From: Gnetum montanum
Lineage: Eukaryota; Streptophyta; Gnetopsida; Gnetales; Gnetaceae
Direction of reading: 5' to 3'
NCBI GenBank assembly: GCA_015680685.1
Contig: MNCI01004743.1
Location: 87,420 to 151,419 of the forward strand
DNA length: 64,000 nt
The translations under genes were made by a program, and so were the position numbers. Of the stretch, positions 56,091-64,000 are shown in pieces. The notes beneath the pieces are model-generated. The model was given only the letters and a program-made list of their open reading frames with translations, was not told the origin of the DNA and made no database searches. Each line of letters starts with the position of its first letter. Position 1 is the stretch's first letter.

Positions 56091-56904
56091 AACTCTTCCA
56101 AAATCCTACCTTGATAGGATGAGCATTGAGCCTTTAGGTGATGATCCATTATGGGGGTTTGAATACTATATCTTATAGAGGTTATTTTTGACCTTTTAGT
56201 ATGTCAAAACCTTAGAGAAAATGGAGAATAGAGAATGTGTGTTTGTGATTATTTTCCTGTAGGACCATGAAAGGGTATAATGAGTAAGGACTTTGAATGG
56301 AGATCTAAGACATCAATAATAAGATCTATAGGATGAAATGAATACTAAAGTAGACAAGATGAGAACTTGGATGGAAACGGAGTCTACTAACCAAATGAAG
56401 ATGTTCCGAGCACTACCGAGATGCCAAATGACTAAGGAATGTTCTATAAGTCCAAATGATTTGGAAGAGTAGACATCTTAATTTAATAGCAAATGTCTAT
56501 CTCTAGAGATAGATGTCTATAGGTAGATGTCTACATTTCTAGGTAGATGTCTCTCCTACATCGAGGTTGTTTACAGTTAGACATCTCATCCTTGAAGTAG
56601 AAGTCTAAATTAGCCATTTAATAGCCATTGCACAAATCATGAGAAGTTGTTTAGAAACTCAAAGGGTATATAACTAAGTGGAATTCTTTGGAATTGTGCA
56701 AGTACTATTCATTGTCAAATCTATCCAAGGCTACTCAAAGAGATTTTGGTTTTTTCCTTCATTGATTCATCATTTGTATATTTTGTATGTTGTGAGCTTC
56801 AATTACAAGGACTTTGTAAATCAAGTTATACTTTCTCCTTGATCATTTTCTTTCTTTTTTTTTTGTAGCCCTACAGGGTTGATTTGCTTTTTATGGAAAG
56901 AACC

Positions 56905-57115
56905 TTTTTTGAGCTTGTCAGGACCTTGTAGGGCTGAGTGGTTTTGTAGCGACAAAACACTCTAGTGTGGAGCTCATGTTTGTAAAGGTTGTGGGATTTT
57001 TTAAACCACATTTTGAGCTTGTTGGGACCTTGTAGGGTTGAGTGGTTTTATAGCGATGAAACAATCCAGAGCAGAGCTCAAATCTTGTAAAGGTTGTGAT
57101 GCCCTCAAAACCATA
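56905..57115 (+). repeat. 104-bp tandem duplication within the copia leader
   Basis: TTGAGCTTGT(C/T)(A/G)GGACCTTGTAGGG, TGAGTGGTTTT.TAGCGA.(A/G)AAAC and GTAAAGGTTGTG are repeated (about 56909-57010, 57012-57112). The block lies just 5' of the copia primer-binding site, so it may be inside the LTR. Confidence 0.8.
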
Positions 57116-57275
57116 TTTTTGAAGCAACAAAGTCTAGAGGTGTGCATAGAATCTACCCTTTGAGTGTGGACTACCCAAGTTGGGGAATCATATATAAATT
57201 ATGCTTTGATTTTTGTGGCTACAGTGATTTTAATTAGGAAACTTATTTAACCCCCCTTCTAAGTTCTCGATCCAT

Positions 57276-59145
57276 AACTGGTATTGGATCCTAGTACTCT
57301 CAAGTTCGTGCTTCACATTTCAAGAGTGAACGATGGAGGAGACATCCTACACCAAGCCACTAATGTTTCATGGGATTGAATTTGCATATTGGAGAACAAA
57401 AATGAAAGGATTCTTTGAATCCATGAAATTTGAAGTCTAGGAGTCTATCCTCAAAGGTTATGCATCACTCATTGACAACATCACTTTAGTTGCCAAGCAA
57501 AGAATCAAATGGATGAAAGAAGAAAAAGATAAGTTTAGGTTTGACTCAAAAGCTAAAAATTGTCTTTATTATGCCTTGAGTAAATTTGAATTTAATAGAA
57601 TAGCTAGCTGTAAAACTAAAAAGGAAATTTGGGATACTCTAGAGGTAACTTATGAGGGCACTTCCATTGTCAAACAATCAAAACTTTTAGTGTTGCAAAG
57701 AGAATATGACAAGATTAAGATGAAAGAAAGAGAGAAAATCAAAGATTATTTCTCAGGAGCCAATGACTTAGTAGTAGCCATACGTGGGATGGACAAGGAC
57801 TTGCCAGGGAGTGATGTAATCATAAAAATGATTAGAACTTTGTAGCTTTGGTTTAGATAGAAAGTCACAACCATGGAAGAAATTAGAGATTTCTTAGTGC
57901 TTACAATTTGAAGAGCTTCAAAGCACTCTTATTACTTATGAGATGAAAATCTCATAAGTGAGGGAGCAATAAAAGAAAAGCCCATCACCTTCAAATTTGC
58001 ATCAAAGGAGAAGGAGTTGGTTGAACAAGAATCAAATAGTGAAGATGAACTAGCTCTTCTATTAAGAAGATTTCAAAGACTTCTTGCAAGACAAGGAAGA
58101 AGTTTCAATCAACTGGGCTCTAATCAATCCACTACTAAAGTGAAAGAGAAAGGTAAAAATTTTACAAAGTAAAATTTGGATGCATTTGCTATAGAATGAT
58201 GGGTTTCTGGTGGAAGCAGCCAAGTGGTCTCTAAATGTTCTAGTACTAGTAGGTTGCAACATAAAGATACAAATGAAGCTAACTTGAAAAAGACAAAGTT
58301 ATACACCGTCTAGGATGATGGAGAACAAAGTAAGAAAGAGGTAGATGACACTACAAAGGACTCACATCTCATGTGCATGGCCCTCACAAATGAAAATTCT
58401 ACAAAAGTCTCTAATGAATCAAAAGGTAAAAATGATGAAAGGTAGAGTGAATTACTTGAGGAGATCATTATTCTACATCATCTACTTAAAAATGAAAAGA
58501 AAAATATGGATAGAAAAATCTTTGAACTTTATACTTTATGCTCTAAGTTAAAAAGTGAACTCTCAAATGTAAAAGCTGAGATTTAATTACTAACCCATTG
58601 GGATGAGTAGAAGTGTGGGGATACATAAGAGGAAAGGATTAGTAAGAATGAGGAGAAGTCTCAAAATCAATACAAAAGTAAAAATTTGGAGGAAACCTCT
58701 CAAAAGAATGCTTGTACAAGTTTAGTATCATCTAAAAGAAGAAACAAGATTAGGTTTGATGATCCCATCCAAATTAGAAATACCTTATATTTTTGCTATA
58801 AAGAATGTATGCATGAATAAGGTTATTATTATTATCCATATATAGAGCAAAATAACGTGATTACTTAGTCTTGTTAAGAGGATTCTAGTAAGTGTATCAT
58901 TGAGGGTACAAAATCTTGGAGAGCAAATGAACAAAAAGGTGGAATAACCTTTGAGAAAATGAAGGAATTAAAGTCGATAACTTTCAAAAATTATGAGTCC
59001 TCCCATCTTGAAGAACATGAACATGACAAAGAAGGAATCTCACATGAGGTTGAGGATACATACAAAAGTGTTGATAAAAGAAAAGGTAAATTGCATGTTA
59101 AGGAGGTGCTCTATGATGGGGAACCTCATCTCAAACTTCATTAAT
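57276..59145 (+). pseudogene. Ty1/copia retrotransposon gag region, degraded; no pol
   Basis: CTGGTATTGGATCC (57278) resembles the copia primer-binding site for initiator tRNA-Met and follows AACCCCCCTTCT (about 57248), a usual end of copia LTRs. From ATG 57333 the frame reads FHGIEFAYWRTKMKGFF, a TAG at a Trp/Gln position, then 110 open codons (57513-57845) with KEIWDTLEVTYEGTSIVKQS and LVLQREYDKIKMKE: the UBN2 gag domain. EQESNSEDELALLLRRFQRL (about 58026-58085) is the usual gag C-terminus before the zinc knuckle, which is not intact. No protease, integrase or RT words follow, and no 3' LTR was found. Confidence 0.75.
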
Positions 59146-60219
59146 CATGTTCATGCTAGAAAGTAAGTAACATAAGTAATGGTAAGTCTTTGTTCCCTTG
59201 CTTGATAGACTTAGTGTAGATTAGTGTTGTTTATAAATATTAGTAGATAAGAAATTTTTTGGATAGATGCTCTTTGGATATTTTGGCCACCAAAGAAAAT
59301 ATCACTTGATCTTCCAAGATTTTGAGTTGCAACATATGTTAATATATTCATGAAAAGCATGTTAAGGAAAGGTTTGGTAAGTGTACATCATCTAGAGACA
59401 TTTTTGGATATCTATGTTTTATACAAGTATTATGTGATTTTGTACCAAAAGCCTTTTGTTGAATATTGATAAATATATCTCTCTTATGGATATGTTATTT
59501 TCTTTTCAATAAGCCTTTCATTGCAAAGGAAATCATTTTTATTTATCTCATAATGTTTAGTGGAGATGCTACTAACAAGAGACCTTAAGGTCTCCATATT
59601 ATGGTATAATATAGGTTTATAGGTTTAGCTCCACAAAGGGAAGTGACTCATGATTGATCAATCAACCAATGGTTGTGTAACAATGAGTTGAAGAGCATTG
59701 ATGCCTTTGTGATTCTTACCTACTGATCCTCATGAAAGAAATTCCTTGTTGACAAGATCCTTAAAGGCTTAAAGGGAGATTATCACTCTCCATTATAGTT
59801 GATTCAAAAAGATGGGACATATAAGTAGGGGGAGCATTAGTGTAGGGGGAATCTATGGAGATTCTCTCTAAGACATGATACTTAATGACAAGCTTCCAAT
59901 ATGTAGCACACAAAAAACAATCAAGGAAGATAATATTCATATCTGGTAAAGTCTTGAAGGAAAAAGAGCAAATTATTTTTGATTCAATCTTTTACCTAAA
60001 AAGCAATCTTCATTTGTGCAAGCATCTGCAATCTATTTAGCTATGTAATCTCTCTTCTTGAAGCACTATATTAATATTACATGCCTAACCTCTTATATGA
60101 TAGGAATGTATCACTTTAAGTACCTAAGGTTCTTATTGCAAATATGAGTTGAGAAGTATTCACCTTAGAGATATCAAGAACTCACAAAGGTAGATTGGAA
60201 CTAGAAAAGGTGTTCATGA

Positions 60220-60251
<32 letters not shown>

Positions 60252-61200
60252 GAGAGAGAGAGGATGTTTTTGCTCTCAACATGATTATCATATATTAGTA
60301 AAAAGGTGATTGGTTGTCTTTGGTCTTTAAAAGTTTTAGGTGATAAGTTGTATCACTTTAGCTTATCTTATGAGATTTGATATATTTCTCAATAATTGAT
60401 TGCACATGTACTTACTCTCCTTAGATTACTATTGAAATATGGATAATGTTTTAAAAGAGGCTTAGTGAACTTTTGCACCAGTAATAGATGAAGATTGGAT
60501 GATGTGTCTTGATCTCTATCTTTAACAGTCTTTCTACATATATTTGCTTTTTGATCTACATGAATTACTAATTAGCTCTAATTATTTTCAAAATCAAAGC
60601 TTTTCAAAAGGATTAGTATATTGGGTGTTCAATTGGATTCATGATATGTTTTGTTACTAATGGCTTACTGGTTCAAAGACAAGTTACATGATCTTCAATG
60701 CTCAAACTTTGAAAGTCAGCCTCTGAGGCTTGGATTTGTTTTGTTGCATTGATTCTAACCTTGTTTGTCAACATATAAAGAGCAGTTCTTAATGAAATTT
60801 GGTTGCTCATCCTCCACCCTATCAAATCAATGCTAAAGGATTTAAATTCTTTAACTAACATCAATCATGTTTCTTCTTTAGATAAATTCTTGTACCTCTA
60901 AGAGTCTCTTCTCTAATATAGATATGGTAGCATTCCCTTGTAAATGTATGGGTTGATCCTTATCATTTTCCCCAACTTTTGGATGCTGTCCAAAAAGGGG
61001 AAGAGTTTTATGATTAATTAAGCAAGCCATGTGGTATATGATGTTGTCCTTTTGCATAATATGTCTTTGAAGATAGGTTATATTTTGTTGATTGTTGGCA
61101 CATATTGGCCATTTAATGGAGCAGCCTTTATGAGGTTGTGGTGCTGTAAGACTTACTATACATTTTAACAAAAAAATGACACTCTGGGATACTTGCTCTA
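59146..61200. other. Region between copia remnant and retrocopies
   Basis: Purine-rich AAGTAGGGGGAGCA at 59823 resembles a polypurine tract but no LTR follows. A perfect 38-bp palindrome lies at 60225-60262. No coding sequence was recognised. Confidence 0.5.
60225..60262. repeat. Perfect 38-bp palindrome (CT)6(AT)7(AG)6
   Basis: A compound microsatellite whose two outer dinucleotide runs are reverse complements of each other around a self-complementary AT core. The CT run extends four more bases to the left (from 60221). Confidence 0.95.
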
Positions 61201-61204
61201 CTTT

Positions 61205-61730
61205 CAGAAAATGCTCTAGATTCTGGTTACAAATGAGTTACTGTCATTGACATTGATGTACGTTATGGCAATGAAACAACAAATATGTCTTATGATCCAA
61301 ATGCTATTCGCATAGTCTCTTTTCAATATGAATCATGGATCCTTGGTTTTCTTCACATTCTTAAATAGACTTGCATAATGAAGTTGGTCAAAGGAAAATA
61401 GTGGGTTATATTTAGAATGTGCCTTTGCCCAATGAAATTGGTTACGAGGTTTACATGTGCACAGTTAATGAGCAAGTAATGCCATTGTAGTGTTGGTTGT
61501 TGACCAAGATTCAACTACTTTTGTTCCAAATGGAAGGCAATGTTTGACTGTGGAAGGTTATAGAAGAATAGGAAAACGAATAGGGAAAATGATTCATGAG
61601 CAAGTAGAAAAGTTTACCAATGGACAAATGTTAGTAGTTCAAGAAGGAGGATACCGTGTCACTTATCTTGCTTACTCTTTTCATGCAACCCTTGAAGGTA
61701 GTAGGATCGAATTATAGTTACCAAAGAAGA
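61205..61730 (+). pseudogene. Class II histone deacetylase retrocopy (plant HDA8/HDA14-like), fragment
   Basis: Frames joined by at least one shift read LDSGYK-stop-VTVIDIDVRYGN (61213-61275), NVPLPNEIGYE (about 61424), VVDQDSTTFVPNGRQCLTVE (61493-61552), GYRRIGKRIGKM, and MLVVQEGGYRVTYLAYSFHA then TLEG (61628-61700). Order and spacing match the C-terminal half of plant class II deacetylases with no introns, so a processed copy is likely. The zinc-ligand His of the DVHYGN motif has become Arg, and stops are present. The N-terminal half is missing. It lies directly before another retrocopy on the same strand. Confidence 0.7.
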
Positions 61731-61833
61731 TGTTGTAGGTGCTACTGTGCTCACCTGCTGTAGAAAGGAAGCTGTTTAAGGCACAGATGTGTCTTGTCAC
61801 TGAGGAATAGCTCTGCAGGATTTGTTGAACAGA

Positions 61834-62899
61834 TCATCATGCATCATCTACTCCTGGCTGCCCCAACATTCTTCATCAAACTCTGCAAAGAGGGACAAGT
61901 AGCAAATCTGGAAACAACCATGGTGCAATGGGATGAAGAATTCCTCCAGAAACTATCAAAAAGGATAATCCTGGTTTGACACGGCAAGAGGCAGGGGAAC
62001 ATTGATGAAGCAAAATACAAACACATTTTGGACTCGTAGATCAAGCTCACAGAAGAAGGCAAAGCGCAGGTGGTGAAATGCGACGAGAAAGCGAGGTAAA
62101 TAATTGAGCAAAGCACAATGACCCCAGATGGTTAGAGAGTTTACTTCTACGTGTCACTATACAAGTGAACGCTTTCAACTTTGTCGTACCCTGGTAGAGC
62201 TTTTCCGTGGTAGAGCATTTTAGGCATGAAAGAAGAGGTGAGGATCCACGAGTAGGATTTTGGAAACTTCCAGCATAAGGAATGCATGTAGAAAATCAAG
62301 GAGACATGCCAGAAGTTGGGAAGGTTTTTCCATCGCTTCCCGGAGGATGAATCAATAGTCGATGTCTTTGACCGCATCACCAGTTTCATGGAGTCACTAT
62401 GAAGGGACATAGACATGAACAGAATAAGGTGTTCGGAGGTGAAGCCATGTCAGGATCTAATGCTGGTGCTTGTAGGACATGGCCTCACAGGCAGAGTATT
62501 CATGATGAAGTGGTTCAAGTGGACTGTAGCATAGTTCAAGGAACTGAACAATTCTGAAAACTGCGATATTAGAGTTCTGCAACTTGGCAAGGGCGGCGAA
62601 TATAGTTTGGCTTTTTATCACTCTAAGGAATAGCCCCATCAGTGGGGCCTCACAGACGACATGGTTGTAGAGCATAAGTGGTGTGCCATAACCCACAGAG
62701 GATGCTCCTGCCCAATAGATCTTAAATGCCCCATCTCAATTATCTTAAACCATTTTAAAGACGATGATGGACATATTGATTTGTAGGATAATGATCACCA
62801 TAGTCAGGCGATACAAGAAGAAGAAGAAGATGATTTTGCTATGAATTTGTTGATTCAGGATTTATTTTCAAAGTCTTTTCTTAGAGCAATTTTGTTGTA
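61834..62899 (+). pseudogene. Phosphoglycerate-mutase-like (histidine phosphatase) retrocopy
   Basis: An intronless, stop-riddled copy of the plant phosphoglycerate-mutase-like AT74 family. Readable parts: FLQKLSKRIILV-stop-HGK (61943-61986), where the RHGE catalytic motif should be; IKLTEEGKAQVVKCDEKA (62040-62094); VYFYVSLYK (62141-62167); ILGMKEEVRIHE-stop-DFGNF (about 62215-62267); VFDRITSFMESL (62365-62400); DLMLVLVGHGLTGRVFMMKW (62457-62516), with the second catalytic His; and NCDIRVLQLGKGGEYSLAFY (62559-62618). It ends IQEEEEDDFAMNLLIQDLF near 62870. At least eight stops sit where Gln, Arg or Trp is expected and look like C-to-T or G-to-A changes. No poly-A or target duplication was identified. 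Confidence 0.75.
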
Positions 62900-63014
62900 A
62901 ACTGATCATTTGCTTCTGCCAATTTATTGGAATTTTACTTCCTATTGGGAATCCCTATTGATATCTTATGCTACTTTGTTTAAAAACAAACTTACTATTT
63001 TAAAAAAAGGAAAT

Positions 63015-64000
63015 TTATGGGATAGTTGTCCAATGTCCTATATGAATAGAATATTTGTCAATTATAACTTGTTATGGTAGTTATAACTAACTACCATGGT
63101 GGTTGTAACTTCTATGGTGGTTATAATTAATTTTCATTAATTTATATGGTGATTATAACTAACTCCCATAGTGGTTATAACACACTAATTTTCCATGATG
63201 ATTGTAACTATTCAAAAGCCACTATAAAAAGAACTTTAAAGGTAGAAAAGGAAGGGAGAAAAATTAAGAAGATATATTGAAGATTACTTGTAAGAATGGC
63301 TTGCTAATTGCATCATCAATTTGACTTCTTTGTTTAAATTCTGTGAGTTCCTTTCTTCTCATTTTGTCTTAGTTTCTTAGCTAATGGTTTAAATAGTACT
63401 ATGTTTGGCATTTAATTTTAGGATTTTCTGATTGCTCTTATAGCTCTATTTTTGAGCAATTCTAGACTTTTATTTGGTTGCCATGTAAGAGCTTATGTTG
63501 TATTCTGAAAAGCATCTTGAGCACTTTAATAGTAATGTCTTTATGAAATTGCCTATTTGAGTCTAGAGGGTTTAAAAAATCTTTGATATTTTGAGTTGAC
63601 TTGAGATAGCTTCAATTTTTAAAGTCTTTTTCTTGATGTTTCAATCTTGAGATTGTTAAATCTTTTTTGATAGCTCTATTATTTGTAATTCTTGACAACT
63701 ATTTAACTAACTAAACAATAGCTTGTGTTTTGTCATTTACAAAGCATTTTGGTAGTTTAATAAGAGTGTTTTTCTTATGAAATTTCTTGTTAAACTTAGA
63801 GAGTTTGGACAATTTGTAACACTTTAGATTGAATTAGAATAACTTTATTTCAAAGTCTTTTCTCATGTTCAATTTATCTCTCTTAAATGTTTGAGATTTC
63901 ACACAAATCTATTTTTCTTTTTTCTTCTCTTTTAAAATCCATTGAATCTTACTCTATTTCTATTTTTCTTGTAGATCTTTCTCTTTGAGGAAAATTAGGA
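63015..64000 (+). repeat. LTR-like dispersed repeat family B, plus-strand copy, cut by the window end
   Basis: Matches the reverse complement of 47640-48550, with the TATA box at 63223-63229 (CCACTATAAAAAGAAC) and GAGATTTCACACAAATCTAT near 63895. This copy has extra degenerate units of TGGT(G/T)GTTATAACTAAC between 63055 and 63215. Two diverged halves (63434-63640, 63673-63870) resemble each other, so the family itself contains an old internal duplication. The rest lies beyond the window. Confidence 0.65.

Noticed and set aside
59823-59840. Polypurine tract and 3' LTR of the copia element
   Set aside because: No sequence resembling the putative 5' LTR follows, so the tract is probably coincidental.

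Overview
The window looks like nuclear DNA of a seed plant with a large, repeat-rich genome, most likely a gymnosperm. This is inferred from one gene with introns of about 16.5 kb and 8 kb, several kilobases of decayed L1-type LINEs inside those introns, AT-rich non-coding DNA full of short tandem duplications, and retrocopies of plant genes. Nothing bacterial, organellar or viral was seen. The species cannot be named from the sequence.

The only apparently functional gene is on the + strand from about 8868 to 38925. It is the 3' part of a Rab3 GTPase-activating protein catalytic subunit (RAB3GAP1-like). Nine exons join in consistent phase at canonical GT/AG sites into about 460 codons and a stop. 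The 5' exons are not visible and probably lie left of the window.

Layout. 1-101: 3' tail of a LINE. 103-2890: AT-rich DNA with a minus-strand TATA/leader-like block and a dispersed repeat (family A). 2896-8285: a near full-length but dead LINE (LINE-1) nested in another family A copy. 8868-10096: exons 1-4. 10097-26548: giant intron holding a small LINE RT fragment, a minus-strand copy of a LINE C-terminal cassette, a third family A copy and LINE-2 (19469-26218). 26549-26594: exon 5. 26595-34550: second large intron with a 5'-truncated LINE tail (containing the window's single N), a full family A copy and minus-strand LINE fragments. 34551-38925: exons 6-9. 39300-57000: intergenic DNA with tandem duplications, an inverted-repeat (MITE-like) element, a roughly 205-bp tandem array, an unidentified GC-rich gene-like block (48830-49440) and one copy of an LTR-like repeat (family B). 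57276-59145: degraded Ty1/copia gag. 61205-62899: two adjacent intronless pseudogenes (class II histone deacetylase, then a phosphoglycerate-mutase-like protein). 63015-64000: a second, inverted copy of family B running off the window.

The most novel signal is the LINE lineage. LINE-2 carries, after the reverse transcriptase and its zinc-binding domain, a conserved stretch I do not recognise, then a coiled-coil segment and a terminal cassette with the motif HIRRTS. That cassette occurs three times in the window, once ending in the same LINE 3' terminus. The dead LINEs and retrocopies also show stop codons, mostly TAG, where Gln (CAG) is expected, as cytosine-methylation decay at CHG sites would give.
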